A DNA stretch of 64,000 bases from Antilocapra americana (taxonomy: Eukaryota > Chordata > Mammalia > Artiodactyla > Antilocapridae): NCBI GenBank assembly GCA_007570785.1, contig ML664161.1:41924472-41988471 (forward strand). Direction: 5' to 3'. How positions within the stretch are numbered: position 1 is the first letter of the stretch; every line of letters begins with the position of its first letter. The notes under the pieces were generated by a model that made no database searches, was not told the DNA's origin, and worked only from the letters and a program-made list of their open reading frames with translations. Shown piece after piece: positions 1 through 12,274 of this stretch. Both the position numbers and the translations under genes were made by a program.

Positions 1-999
1 GAGAGCACACAAGGAAAAGAAGACAAGGAAGAAAGAAAGTACGTGTGTGAACATATTGCCCATTGCTTAGATTCAAAGTAGACAGGTTTATTGGGAAGAA
101 GGAAGACATGCTCGTAGCAGTACTTTCCCACAGAACAAGGTCAGGAGGAGAGAGATACTTGGGAGGGTGCCCGCGGCCAGCCCCATGTGACAGACAGCAT
201 TATGTGGGCAGCAGGGTGCTCTGCTGACCCAGCCAGTCCAGAGCAGACAAGGCAGCTGGTGCGCTGCGGCCAGCCGGAGGCAGCGGCCAGTAAATCTTGA
301 GCCAGAACCCCTGAAGAGTTCACAATTACCCACCTTCACTGGTGCATCAGCATATTTTCCATATCTACCACAGTGGTGTGTGCTGACTGTGTACACAGTG
401 TCAGTTTGCAGTCACTGATATATCCTCCACGCAGATGTACACTTCTTCACACTCTATTCAAATACTGACCTCCAAAGGGATCAAAATAATTGAACGAGAG
501 GGATTGTATTCATAGTAATTTTTTCTAAGCCAATGGAATCATTCCTTTCTCATTTGTCTTGTCCTCCATTCACTCTAGTCTTCTTGTTTATTAAGGATCC
601 ATAATACCTTAGTCTGTTTAGCCAAGTAATGCCTTGAATAGCTTTGTCTTCATCCTGGGCAAAGTGTTACATTGTATCACTTTTCTGAACACATTAATCC
701 AGCAGTAAAACATGGATGGACAAGGATTCAGCTCCTTAGCTTTTGTCAGATGTAGGAATAGGCATCCTATGGGTGAAGATTGGGTCTGGTGATACCAAGA
801 GATACTCTATTGTCAGCATATGTAAAATAACAGATCCCATGTATCCACACTTGTGACTGCAAGATACCTACAAAGGGAAACTTATCTTGTTTCAATGCTT
901 ACATGGAGTTATTTTTAAAAGAAAAATAGGGAGGAAGAATAAGGGAGGTGATTCTATCCATAATATAATGACTTCTTATCAAGTGAGTATGTATGACAT
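1..999. other. Intronic sequence, no gene seen
   Basis: This is AT-rich single-copy-looking sequence, by context an intron of LSAMP read on the + strand. Short open frames around 88-396 on the minus strand have no recognisable product and no codon or splice context. The first 45 bases are purine-rich. I see no RNA gene, SINE or exon here. In particular, the penultimate Ig-domain exon of LSAMP is not present, so it must lie upstream of the window. Confidence 0.6.
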
Positions 1000-1190
1000 A
1001 CTGTGCACATGCCAAACACTTAACATATGTGATCTTGCTTAATCATCAGGAAAGATGATTTACTTTACTAGGTGCTCACACTCCTCCATTCAACAAAGAG
1101 GTCAAATAATTAGTGCAACTAAGTAAGACTTATGAGATTTAAACACAGGTTACCTCCTTCCAGAGTCCGGACTCCAGACTAGCACATTAT
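1000..1190 (-). repeat. Ancient MIR-like SINE, antisense
   Basis: The order of words matches an antisense MIR: a 'gtgcc-aaacacttaacatatgtgatcttgcttaatc' style 3' block, then an 'aagaggtcaaataa...aactaagtaagact' core, then 'acaggttacctccttcc'. It is heavily diverged, as expected of a mammal-wide repeat. The young BovB element begins just downstream. Confidence 0.45.
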
Positions 1191-1212
1191 CTAGATGTGT
1201 ATATGTAGATGC

Positions 1213-1690
1213 TCAGAGGGCTCAAACAAAACCTTGTGTACACCAGGAGACCTCACAGAAACTGAGCCAGACCTGCCTTTGAGTGTTTGAGTGTCTCCTG
1301 AGGAGGTACAGGTTAGCAGTGGCCTGCCACAGGGGCAGGGGCTCTGGGTGGAGCAGACCTGGGTGTGGCATAACCCTCTTGGAGGGGATTGCCTCCAAGA
1401 TTAACCCCACCATAGAGCCACCAGATTTTTCACAGGACTGGGGAAACAGACTCTCAGAGGCACAAACAAAACCTGTGCACTCCAGGACCCAGGAGAAAGG
1501 AGCAGTGACCCCACAAGAGAGTAACCCAGACTTGCCTGGGAGTGTTTAGGAGTCTCCGGCAGAGGCTTGAGTCAGTGATGGCCTGCTGCAGGATCGGGGG
1601 CACTGAGTGAGGCAGTGCATACCTGGGACCTTTTGAAGGTCACCTTAATCTTCATCACCTCCACCATAGTTTGGTCTCAGGTCAACAACA
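1213..1690 (+). repeat. Two tandem 5'UTR monomers of BovB
   Basis: Unit 1 starts near 1213 ('tcagagggctcaaacaaaacc') and unit 2 near 1456 ('tcagaggcacaaacaaaacc'). Both contain, in the same order, a 'ccaggagacc/ccaggaccca' block, 'gag(c/t)...ccagac(c)tgcct', 'gagtgttt', 'tctcc', 'gtggcctgc/gatggcctgc', and an 'accatag' word. The repeat is visible by eye at moderate identity. Tandem upstream monomers usually hold LINE promoter activity, which is an inference here. Confidence 0.6.
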
Positions 1691-2179
1691 GGGAGGGAAC
1701 ACAGCCCCACCCATCAACAGAAAATTGGATTAAAGATTTACTGAGCATAGCCCCACACATCAGAACAAGGCCCAGTTTCCACTACAGTCAGTCTCTCCCA
1801 TCAGGAAGCTTCCATAAGCGTATCCTTATCCCACAGAAGGCAGACAGAATGAAAACCACAATCACAGAAAACTAATCAAACTGATCACATGAATCACAGC
1901 CTTATCTAAGTCAATGAAACTATGAGCCATGCTGTGTAGGACCACCCAAGACAGACAGGTCATGGTGGAGAGTTCTGACAAAATGTGGTCCACTGGAGAT
2001 GAGAATGGCAAACCACTTCAGTATTCTTGCCTTGAGAACCTCATGAACAGAATGAAAAGGCAAAAAGATAGGACACTGACAGATGAATTCCCCAGATTGG
2101 TAGGTGCCCAGTATGCTACTGGAGAAGAGTGGAGAAATAGCTACAGAAAGAATGAAGAGACAAAGCCAAAGCAAAAACA

Positions 2180-4970
2180 ATGCCCAGTGTGGATGTGACT
2201 GGTGATGGAAGTAAAGTCCGATGCTGTAAAGAACAATATTGCACAGGAACCTGGAATGTTAGGTCCATGAATCAAGGTAAATTGGAAGTGGTCAAACAGG
2301 AGATTGCAAGAGACAGTGAACTAAAATGGACGGGAATGGGCAAATTTAACTCAGATGACCATTATATCTATTACTGTGGGCATGAATCCCTTAGAAGAAA
2401 TAGAGTAGCTCTCACAGTCAACAAAAGAGTCTGAAATGCAGTACTTGGGTGCAATCTCAAAAATGAAAGAATGATCTCTGTTCATTTTCAAGGCAAACCA
2501 TTCAGTATCAAAGTAATCCAAGTCTATGCCCCAACCAGTAAAGCTGAAGTTGAATGATTCTATGAAATCCTATAAGACCTTCTAGAACTAACACAAAACA
2601 GATGTCCTTTTCATTATATGGGTCTGGAATGCAAAAGAAGGAAGTCAAGAGATACCTCAAGTATCAGGCAAATTTGGCCTTGGAGTACAAAATGAAGCAG
2701 GGCAAAGGCTAAAAGAATTTGTGAAGAGAATGCACTGGGCATAGCAAACAACCTCTTCCAACAACACAAGAGATGACTCTACACATGGACATCATCAGAT
2801 GGTCAATACTGAAATCAGATTGATTATATTCTTTGCACCCAAAGATGGAGAAGCTCTATACAGTCAGCAAAAACAAGACTGGGAGCTAACTGTGGCTGAG
2901 ATCATGAACTCCTTATTGCCAATTCAGACTGAAGAAAGTAGGGAACACCACTAGACCATTCAGGTATGACCTAAATCAAATTCTTCACGATTATACAATG
3001 TAAGTGACAAATAGATTCAAGGGATAAATCTGATAGAGTGGCTGAAGAACTATAGATGGAGGTTTGTGACATTGTACAGGAGGCAGTGATCAAGACTGTC
3101 TCCAAGAAAAAGAAAGACAAAATGGTTGTTTGAGGAGGCTTTACAAATAGCTGAGAAAAGAAGAGAAGCTAAAGAGAAAGGAGAAAAGGAAAGATACAAG
3201 CATATGAATGCAGAGTTTCAAAGAATAGCACAGAGAGATAAGAAAGCTTTCCACAGTGATCAATGCAAAGAAATAGAGGAAAACAATAGAATGGGAAAGA
3301 CTAGAGATCTCTTTAAGAAAATTAGAGATACCAAGGAAACATTTCATGCAAAGACGGGCACATTAAAGGACAGAATGGTAGGGACCTAACAGAAGCAGAA
3401 GGTATTAAGAAGAGGTGGCAAGAATATACAGAAGAACTGTATAAAAAAGATCTTCATGACCCAGATTACCATGATGGTGTGTATCACTCACCTAGAACCA
3501 GACACTTTGGAATGTGAAGTCAAGTGAACCTTAGGAAGCATCACTATGAACAAAGCTAGTGGAGGTGATGGAATTCTAGTTGAGCTCTTTCAAATCCTAA
3601 AAGATGATGTGGAAGTGCTGGACTCAATATGCCAGCAAATCTGAAAAACTCAGCAGTGGCCACAGGACTGAAAAAGGTCAGTTTTCATCCCAATCCCAAA
3701 GAAAGGCAATGCCAAAGAATGTTCCAACTACTGCACAATTGCACTCATCTCACACGCTAGCAACATAATGCTCAAAATTCTCCAAGCCAGGCTTCAACAG
3801 TATGTGAATCAAGACTTCCAGATGTTCAAGTTGGATTTAGAAAAGGCAGAGGAACCAGAAATCAAATTGCCAACATCCACTGGATCATTGAGAAAGCAAG
3901 AGAATTCCAGAAAAACATCTACTTCTGCTTTATTGACTATGCCAAAGCTTTTGACTGTGTGGATCACAACAAACTATGGAAAATTCTTAAAGGGATGGGA
4001 ATATCAGACCACCCGACCTGCCTCCTGAGAAATCTGTATCCAGGTCAAGAAGCAACAGTTAGAACCGGACGTGGAACAACAGACTGGTTCCAAATCAGAA
4101 AAGGGGTACATCAGGGCTATATGTTGTCACCCTGTTTATTTAAATTATCTGCAGAGCACATCATGTAAAATGCTGGGCTGGATGAAGCACAAGCTGGAAT
4201 CAAGATTGCTTCGAGAAATATCAATAACCTCAGATACACAGATGATACCATCTTAATGGCAGAAAGCAAATAGGAACTGAAGAGCCTCTTGTTGAAAGTT
4301 AAAGAGGAAAATGAAAAAGTTGGCTTCAAACTCAACATTCAGAAAACTAAGATCATGGCATCTGGTCCCATCACTTCATGTCTAATAGATGGAGAAACAA
4401 TGGAAACTGTGGCAGACTTTGTTTGGGGGCTCCAAAATCACTGCAGATGGTGACTGCAGCCATGAAATTAAAAGATGCTTGCTCCTTGGAAGAAAAGCTA
4501 TGACCAACCTAGACAGCATATTAAAAAGGAGAAACATTACTTTACTGACAAAGGTCTGTCTAGTCAAAGCTATGGTTTTTTCCAGTAGTCATGTATGGAT
4601 GTGAGAGTTGAACTATAAGAAAGCTAAATGCTGAAAAATTGATGCTTTTGAACTGTGCTATTGGAAAAGACTCTTGAGAGTCCTTTGGACTGCAAGGAAA
4701 TCAAATCAGTCAATCCTAAAGGAAAGCATTCCTGAATATTCATTAGAAGGACTGATGCTGAAGCTGAAACTCCAACACTTTGGCTACCTGATGGGAAGAA
4801 CTGACTCATTAGAAAAGATCCTAATGCTGCGCAAGACTGAAGACAGGAGGAGATGGGAACGACAGAGGATGAGATGGTTGGATGGCTCACCGACTCAATG
4901 GACATGAATTCAAGCAAGCTCCAGGAGCTGGTGATGGACAAAGAAGCCTAACGTGCTGCAGTCCATGGGT
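2180..4970 (+). pseudogene. BovB endonuclease-reverse transcriptase remnant
   Basis: This is the degenerate ORF of the BovB copy. The frame from 2180 reads the N-terminal endonuclease, with a 'TWNVRSMNQGKLE' block typical of AP-endonuclease domains and a 'SLRRNRVAL' block, and stops at about 2434. Later frames recover the linker (3126-3389, rich in K and E), the RT start (a 'kasggdgi'-type block near 3560) and the RT core ('RGTTDWFQIRKGVHQG', 3959-4168). The C-terminal part is seen at 4389-4604 and 4674-4907. At least five frame breaks or in-frame stops separate these pieces, and the strand of the catalytic 'YADD' is damaged ('YTDD', near 4235). No functional product is possible. The K- and E-rich middle is the same segment that stays open longer in the younger copy at 63211-63672. 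Confidence 0.85.
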
Positions 4971-5020
4971 TGCAGAGTCAGATAAGACTGAGGGACTGAA
5001 CTGAACTGAACTGATGTAGG

Positions 5021-7329
5021 GAAAATATTAGCAGATGTTTCTTTTGTAGTTCAAAGGTAAAATGGCATCTAACTTCTTCCTCCCTTTTTCACTAATGATG
5101 TCTTTTCACTGACTAGACATTGTTTTCTTTCTTCTCACCAGGGGCACTGCTTCCAACACCTCCCACTTCTGTTTCCATTAACTCTCACCAGCCTAGGTTT
5201 GCTACACTAGTGAGATTGTCTTTGGTACCTTGAGATTTTGAGCAGAGAGTCCAGCCTTGTGCTCAGCTTTTGACCCTTAGGAGGGGAGTATTCAACAGAG
5301 TAAAGAATGACAATTACTGATCAATTACCTTCTATTTTAGAGAAATACATGGATTAGTAAGATATTTTGAGACTCCTGACTATAAAAGAATAAAATACAC
5401 TGAGCCAGTACCACATCCATGTATGGAAGTTTTAAAATTCTCTTTTTAATTAAAAAAGTCATTAACCTATGCTTGATTAAATTTCAAGTACCACCTAAGT
5501 AACCCAGTCCTGGAGGGACCCCTTTAAATGAGAGCCTCACTGCTTCTTTCTAAGTCATTTTACTATCTCTGGGGCCCAGCGTTTAAGTATGGGTGAAATT
5601 GGAAGAATAAGAATTAAAAAGCTGGGATGGAGAAGGATCTATGGAAAGATAAGTCAGTAGGGAATTAAGAGAATGAGAATAACTAATGGGTCATGATGGG
5701 GCTAAGATGATAACAGGGTGGAGCTAAGACGATAATGACAAGCTGGGAAACTGTTGAAGAGGTGAAGAGGAGGGTGAATGAGATGGTTTAGCGATATAAA
5801 TGGTCTTGTCGAAATGAGAGCAGAGTGCATTTATCCAGCTGTGAACAGTGTGATGAGAAAATATTAAGCTGAATCATTTAAACAGGCTGAATAATAATTA
5901 TAATAATAAAAATAAGATAGAATGTATAGAATATAATATGGAACAGTAGTCTCCAACTGCTCTATAAATGCTGAAAGTAGTTTAGCTATTCATTTTCAAA
6001 GCTGGAAACTTTAATACCAAATAGCCAGTGGAAGTTTAAAGCATTTTTCTCCTTGACACTTGTGGAACTAAGACACAGTTGTTCACTGTGCTATTATTGA
6101 CCTGTTCCATCTTAATGCACTTACAGAATTTTGGCATTAAACCACAACTTTCATCCAAGTTAGAGGAAAGTTCACTCTGCAAGAAGACTGGGTTTTCTTA
6201 GTGTCCATATGTACTGAGTGCCCAAATTTCAAGCAAAAATCTAGTCAGAATTTCTGAGGTTATGATACAAGATGGCAAGCAGATCAGATGTGAATATTTA
6301 AATATGCTTTCCTTTTTATGGCTTAGACTATTGTTAATTTTCATTTATCCCTGGTATTTATCTAACCAAGCTGCTAGGAGGAATGTAGAAAAGCATTATG
6401 ATTATACTTGCATTATAGGGTTTGAGGGTACCAAGTAAAGCATCTTATCCTTAATGCAACATTCTCTCTCTCTGAAAGAGCCTCAGAGAAGAGTTTAATT
6501 AAACTTGGGTTTTAATAAGTCAGGTAGAGGATACCTTAAAAGCCTAAGCTGTTTCAGCATGTTCAGTTTATGATTAGTAGCTTTGGGATGGAACTCTGAG
6601 AAACTCAAAAGCTGAGACCCTAGTGTTTAAAAGAAAAGCATGTCTTACTACTCACCAGTAGGTGTCATCAAGCACATTTGACTTCAGATTTCAGATGAGA
6701 TTGTGTTATAAGTGGGTGGGATTAAGGAAAAGACTAAAAATCAGATTGAATCATGGCAAGAAGTTTATATCCTGGTATAACTCTTGTCCTGGTATCAGTA
6801 ATGTGGAAGGAAAAATTTGAAGGAAAATCTGAATTACTATTTACCAAAATAAATTTTCCAGATGCTTGGCTAAAGCTGATATGAACTGGAGGGCTTAGAG
6901 GGAAGAAAGGAGCCCTTAGTTACCACAGGTTCATCCATCAGAAGTTAAAGAGCCCAGAGCCAGGACCAAGATACATGCCCTGAATCTGAGCACAACTAAT
7001 TAAAACACTCCAAAAAGTCTGTAATCTTGGTGGGTTCTTCAGAGGAGGGTAGGATTCTATTTGTAAGGTTACCACAATAGGGTGTTTATCCTTTACTCTA
7101 GCTAATTTTTTTAAAGGCTTTGGATTTTAAATTTTACCAACAGCTCTCTGATCATTTAGCACTGGCAGGAAGGACAGACAAAGGCAGTATGGGAGTTATG
7201 ATCCCCTAGATGTGAAAATTCTTCTGTTTTATAATTGTCCAAGTAGCTAAACATAAGTAAGATATATCTATATCTATTTATCTATCCATATAAATTCTCC
7301 ATGATGCTTCCTATTTTTTTCCCCTTTAG
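5021..7329. other. LSAMP intron, no further gene seen
   Basis: AT-rich sequence without a recognised SINE or LINE. A short (TATC/TATA) tract lies at 7259-7292. The last 25 bases before 7330 form a strong pyrimidine tract ending in TTTAG, which belongs to the cassette exon described next. I found no other exon, RNA gene or repeat with enough support. Confidence 0.55.
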
Positions 7330-7365
7330 AGCGTGTTTCACCCACAATCCCCCACCCCCTTCAAG
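7330..7365 (+). CDS. LSAMP: LSAMP 36-nt cassette exon (juxtamembrane insert, part 1)
   Basis: A 36-nt exon lies between a strong acceptor (pyrimidine run, TTTAG at 7325-7329) and a donor (AAG|GTCAGT). Entered in phase 1 after the 'A' that ends the preceding Ig exon, it reads K-R-V-S-P-T-I-P-H-P-L-Q. It leaves one G, which completes GAA (E) with the 33-nt exon at 25124 or GGA (G) with the terminal exon at 30960. The length is divisible by three, so skipping keeps the frame. I recall a human LSAMP isoform carrying an almost identical insert (KRV-PTIPHP-Q followed by EIGTTVHFKQKG), differing at about two residues. That match, with frame, phase and splice sites all agreeing, is the basis of the call. 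The insert is proline-rich and would lengthen the stalk between Ig domain 3 and the GPI anchor. A YCAY cluster follows at 7382-7417. The recalled isoform was not checked against a database. Confidence 0.85.
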
Positions 7366-7381
7366 GTCAGTATGGTTTTTA

Positions 7382-7417
7382 TCATCATAGTTCTATTGCT
7401 GGGTCATTCTCCATCAT
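7382..7417 (+). promoter_or_regulatory. YCAY cluster, candidate Nova-binding splicing enhancer
   Basis: Five YCAY tetramers lie within 36 nt, at 7382, 7385, 7404, 7411 and 7414, starting 17 nt after the donor of the 36-nt exon. Chance expectation for a random 36-mer is about one half. Nova1/2 proteins bind YCAY clusters in neurons. Clusters just downstream of an alternative exon generally promote its inclusion. Binding here is inferred. Confidence 0.45.
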
Positions 7418-10400
7418 CTATAATGTTCAAAACACAAAAAGGGATAAATACATTCACAAAATTCACAGACACATACAAATAGGAAACTTTTTAAAAAAAA
7501 GTTAAACCTTCAAAGAAAAGTCAGTCAATTGTCCTCACATTAATTGAAAGGCAGAAAACTGATCTATATTTTAAGTTGGTCAGTAACTGGGGAGATAGTA
7601 CTAAGCTAAGAAAGTGATTTTTTGTTCAATTAATACATATTACAGGTAACTATGAACTGACATATTTGGAACACAGCTAGTTAAATTCTGTAGCTCATAA
7701 AAATATGAATCTTCTAACTGACCACCTTATACAATCCAAATCTGAAATCATTTGTATCACTTGTAAAAATGAATTTATCTATCACCAAGGGTTGAACTCA
7801 ACCATATTACAAGGACATTTCTTTTTCTTAAAATTGTGGCTAATTTGAGGACTTTTCCTTTTAGACACAACTATTTTAGAAAACAAGAGTGACAAAACAA
7901 GGTAGTCATTTCGTATTCTTTTTCACAAAACTTTCTACACACTCAAATTAAATTTTGCTTCCTACATCACATTTAGATGCAAGTTACAGCCCCAACCTTC
8001 TAGCTTAAGGCTATTTAAAGGCAAATTGGCAAATAAAATTAAAACAATACAAAAATCTGAAATGAAACCAACCTACCATTGAAATTAAATTCCAGAAAAG
8101 TGACTTGCAAATAACACTCAAAGACCTGAGGAAAAAAAAATGGAAAGTAGGCCATGCGGGGCCTTGTGTGGAGAAAATAAATCCAATTAAACAAGATTAT
8201 CGTATACACTCTAAAGGAAATGTGCTCAGAATTAAAGGTTGGAAGCTGCTGTTTTCTAAGTTTGAAGACGGATCATGTCTCATTAACACTTGTCTAAACT
8301 AAAAATTAGGCCAGAAATGAGTGTAGATATGCAGAGTGTCAATAATGCAATGTGTTGCATATGCATATATTCACATATAGACAAACTTATTTTAATTATA
8401 TTAGAAATGAGAATTGCGAGGTTTCAGGGATCAACTAGACAACTTAATAAAAGAATTATTCTTAAATTTCAAGTAAGGTCCAAGATATTTTTAGAAGAAT
8501 TCTGTTGAATAACATTCTTCCCTGAAACATTGATGAAATCTGTTTTTTATCCCCCCAGCCACCAAAAATAAGACTGTTAAAATGTGCTTGTTTTTTAAGA
8601 CATGACATGAGACTCAGTGTTCATGGGAAGTATCCTATTTTGAATTCCTGACACGCCGCAATTATTTTAAGACATTTATCTTCTACTGTTGCTGCAGAGA
8701 TCGACACCATTTTATCGTGTTGCCATCATGCAAGTATCTTGATGTGACAAACATGCACACACACACATTGTCCCAATGGACAACATTCTCAAAGAGGTCA
8801 CGCTCCATCCGCGACGAGCTCTGTACAGTATCACTAGGACTCAAGGTATGCTTTATGAGAACAGTTCTGCAGCCCCAAAGCCAAATATTTTATCTGATTA
8901 CTCTTTATGATAAATATAACATTGAACAAAATGAAACCAGACACTGTTCACAAAGGAACAGTGTTTGATACTGAAAAACAGTCTGGACCAGGATGGAGCT
9001 TGTGGGATTTTGTTGAACTTGATATTTTCCCACAAATGGAATTGCTGATTGGAGAATGACCCTAGTTTGATTGTACGTTGTAGATAGACCGTAGATATAG
9101 CTTCTTTAGATCCAATAATTTTAGAGAATTTAGTTTTTCTTACTACTAATACTTAGGGCTTCTGCTGGTAGAAATTGAAAAGCTGTTCATGGAGACTTGG
9201 GGTAGCTGGTGTGAGAGATGGTTATAGAAACTACCCTTTTAAGTTTCCTATTTCTTACAAGGACTTTTACTTTCTAGAATCAAATCTGTTTCCCCCCTTT
9301 CCAATCAAGATGGCAGCCCACGTGAAATGCAGTTTCCTATGGAAAAACATACTAACACACAGGACCCTTAATCTTTTTTATAGTGCCCCTTGAGTACTGA
9401 AGTCTCTAAGAAAAGATGACTGCTTCACCGTGGTCATAGCTCTAGGACAAGACACCTTCATTTTATTAAATATCCTATGTTGTCATCATCTGTTTGGAAT
9501 CCTACCTTTCCACCCTAAAGTGTGAGGATGTCTTGAAGCAGATGGTTGATGCAAATGGCTTGAAGGATTTTGAGCCAATTAATTTCCTTAAGGTGTTTTG
9601 AAAGTAGGAGAAAGTCCCAAAGCTTCTTTTCTGTCCTCCCATCATAAAAAAAGAGAACTTTCCCTCCTACTTTCCAATAATAGAAACATATGTTTAATTT
9701 CAGCTGCTTCTTTGTTAATATCTCTCATTGGAGGGTCTCCCCTCCTTACCCCCACTCTACATGGCTCATCAAGCTGACTGGGGATAAACAGCAGAGCCAC
9801 AGCAGGAATGCAGTCCTAAACCCCTTCAAGCTGTGATTAAACAAAAACAAGGCTCAATAAATCAAATGTATTTCCCTTGGGTTCCCTTCATCATATTACT
9901 TGATTTTCTGCAGTGATAATAATAATACTGGAATTATACCAAAGAATAATTTGTATTGTCTGCAGCCAATCAGAAATTTTCAAATTTCCTTTCCTCTTAT
10001 ACCAGAAACAAAATAAAACCCCCCAAAATCAGGGTGCTTCCCTGCTCCTTAATTTAAGAAACACATATAAATAAATAAATAAAACAAATAGTGTTCCATT
10101 TTTGATCTGTTTCTGATAGGTGTTTTTCCCATTAATTTTAATTTAGGTTTATTTATTCTGAAATGAGTCCTGAAATGCATATATTTGCATAACTATCCTT
10201 GACTATATCGCTGCAGAAAATCCACTGAATAGTAAAATGAGGAAAGAGCCAACTCTAAATATCTGAGGGAGGTTTTCTCACTTTGTTAGTCTCAAATCAT
10301 CTCTGAGGGCTCTGAATACTGAGACATGGTAATGGTGCTCCCATCTCCCCATCAACTGGCTTGTGCATAGCCCCTCATGACGGACAAGCACCAGACAGGC

Positions 10401-10734
10401 TCTCACCTTTAGAAGGACCGCAGGTGCAGAGTGAGGTAAGGAAACCAGCCTCAGGAAGTTAAAAATAAAGGGAAAGAAGAGAAAATGCCAAGGACAAACC
10501 ACCATTGTTGTGTGTTTATCACCCTCAAGTGAAGAACTCCCGTGAGCTCAAGGCTCTCTGGTCGCAATCGCTGCCACTTAAAAAAAAAAAAATTAATAAC
10601 CCTGGAATCTGTCTCCTCTGTTTGCCTCCCATCTGATTATTTATCCCAAGTGAACAGCCTTTCCATTCACTAACCCCATGTGGCGAGTGGGTTTGGGAAA
10701 TGTTGCGATTATCTTCCAAGTTCAGGCACAGCAC

Positions 10735-10880
10735 TGGGTTTGTTCACAGCTGCTTGCCATTCCGTTTCTGTTTTTCCATTGATAAAACACATTGCACATG
10801 GCTGGGTTTGCATGATTAATACAGCTGTCTAAAGCTCGCTCTGAAAACAAAACAACCCCCCCTCCCAAATTAAAGTTTAA
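10735..10880 (+). promoter_or_regulatory. Candidate conserved noncoding element
   Basis: A repeat-free block with a dense set of developmental factor words. They are an E-box CAGCTG near 10750, an ATTGATAA-type word near 10780, 'TTTGCATGATTAAT' (POU half-site plus homeodomain core) at about 10808-10822, and a second CAGCTG at about 10824. Such composition is common in neural enhancers in introns of adhesion genes. Conservation was not tested, so this is a suggestion only. Confidence 0.25.
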
Positions 10881-11249
10881 AAAAAAATTAAAATCCAGCC
10901 CACAAACAAACCAGGCTTGTAGAAACCTGCAGTCCACCTGGCCTGCTTCCTCCCACAGGGAGACCAGTGTTGCTCAGGGCAGGCCTGGCATCAGAACAGC
11001 CAGATTCTATATCCAGAAAGAGGAAGAGACGGACCTATCCTCACCCAGCACTCCCAGGAATGGGTTCTCAAGTCAGACTCCACTGGCATGGAAGGAAAAT
11101 TGGGGGAAAAATCCTCCAAAGATTCCAGGTTGTGATGGTGCCTGGACCACCCTTACAGCTTCATTTATTTTCTGTAGGATATTTTCCCAGGTATTGATGA
11201 GAGAATGCTTCTTTTCAGCTCCTTGTTATAATAGCAATGTCACCTTGTC

Positions 11250-11370
11250 TAGTAATAACGGTAATAATAGTAATAATCATTAACATAGTGGACTTCTCAT
11301 GTAACAACAGAGTTCTAAGAGCTTTTGCATGTACTAATCCAATTAATCCCCACACCCCTAAGAAACTCAC
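11250..11370 (-). repeat. MIR SINE, antisense
   Basis: The run 'aataatagtaataatcattaac...gttctaagagcttttgcatgtactaatcc' followed by 'attaatccccacaccccta' follows the antisense MIR 3' half closely. It is an old mammal-wide repeat. Confidence 0.6.
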
Positions 11371-12020
11371 ATGCACCTTCTCCCACACTTTTAACCATTA
11401 AATTCCACCCAAATTCAATCTACTCCTTGTTGCACCCAGGCACATATGTAAACTCTAGCACATTATAAATAGCCATTATGCATGCATTCATTTTCATTAG
11501 ATATGTATTAGATATATCTGTCTAATGAATTTTAAAACTCATCTAATTTATTTTATGTATTATAATGCTTACAATAAACAATACAGTTGCCTTAATATCC
11601 ATACACCTTTACAAAGTTCATTTCCAGACCCACTCAACACACAGAGATTTGAAAGCTTCGTCTTTAAAAAACATGAGCAGAGCTATCTGGCATCAGGACA
11701 TCTAATTTCACACACTTATTCAGTCTGATTTACATACACACCTCTATTAATCATGGATAATTACTAGCATTGTTCTCTTTAATTCAGTTTTTCCAACTGT
11801 GAAATGGGAAAGAAATTATATTTTTCATGCCTACAAACTCAAAGTGGTGTTTTAAATAATATGTAGAAGAGAGCTTCAAGGTCCTCAAAAGAATGCTTAC
11901 TGAATTCACAATAATCCTATTCCACTACACATTTGTCTTATAATCTTTAAAGATACACTTGTATCGAGTATTACTTTGCCTAGATATTAATTTGATAAAA
12001 GTTTGGTTTGGCTTCGTTAT

Positions 12021-12233
12021 GTGTTTGTACGTAGTCGCTCAGTCGTGTCCAACTCTTTGTGATTCCATGGACTGTAGCCCTCCAGGCCCCTCTGTCCATG
12101 GGATTCTCCGGGCAAAAACACTGGAGTGGGCAGCCATTTTCTCGTCTCCAGGGGATCTTTCTGACTCAGAGATTGACCCTGGGTCTACTTCATTGCAAGT
12201 GGATTCTTTACCATCTGAGCTACCAGGGAAACC
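12021..12233 (-). mobile_element. Bov-tA SINE with target-site duplication
   Basis: Antisense Bov-tA. The BovA half comes first ('cagtcgtgtccaactctttgtg', 'catggactgtagccctccagg', 'ctggagtgggcagcc'), then the tRNA-Glu-derived half ending 'tgagctaccagggaaacc'. It is flanked by a 14-bp duplication, 12007-12020 (TTTGGCTTCGTTAT) and 12234-12247 (one mismatch), which shows a clean retrotransposition event. Confidence 0.9.
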
Positions 12234-12274
12234 TTTGGCTTCATTATAGATGGCTGTATTTTGGATTCTAGGGG

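Larger units (their letters stand above)
1205..5020 (+). mobile_element. Near full-length BovB (RTE-clade LINE), inactivated
   Basis: A 3.8-kb LINE in the sense orientation. The 5' part (about 1205-1690) holds two diverged copies of one ~240-bp unit, best read as 5'UTR monomers. The body encodes an AP-type endonuclease followed by a reverse transcriptase, both broken by stops and frameshifts. The 3' end carries the BovB signature: 'gatgcttttgaactgtgctattgg', then the 'ctgactcattagaaaagatcctaatgctg' block, ending in repeated 'actga' units (about 5000-5015) instead of a poly(A) tail. RTE elements mobilise themselves and, in ruminants, supply the machinery for BovA-type SINEs. This copy cannot do so. 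Confidence 0.9.
7418..12006. other. LSAMP intron, no further exon seen
   Basis: AT-rich intron. It contains an (AAAT)n tract near 10067-10090, a candidate conserved noncoding block at about 10735-10880 and an antisense MIR at about 11250-11370, each listed separately. Short open frames (for example 8105-8302, 9175-9393, 10278-10505) have no recognisable product or splice context. Confidence 0.5.
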
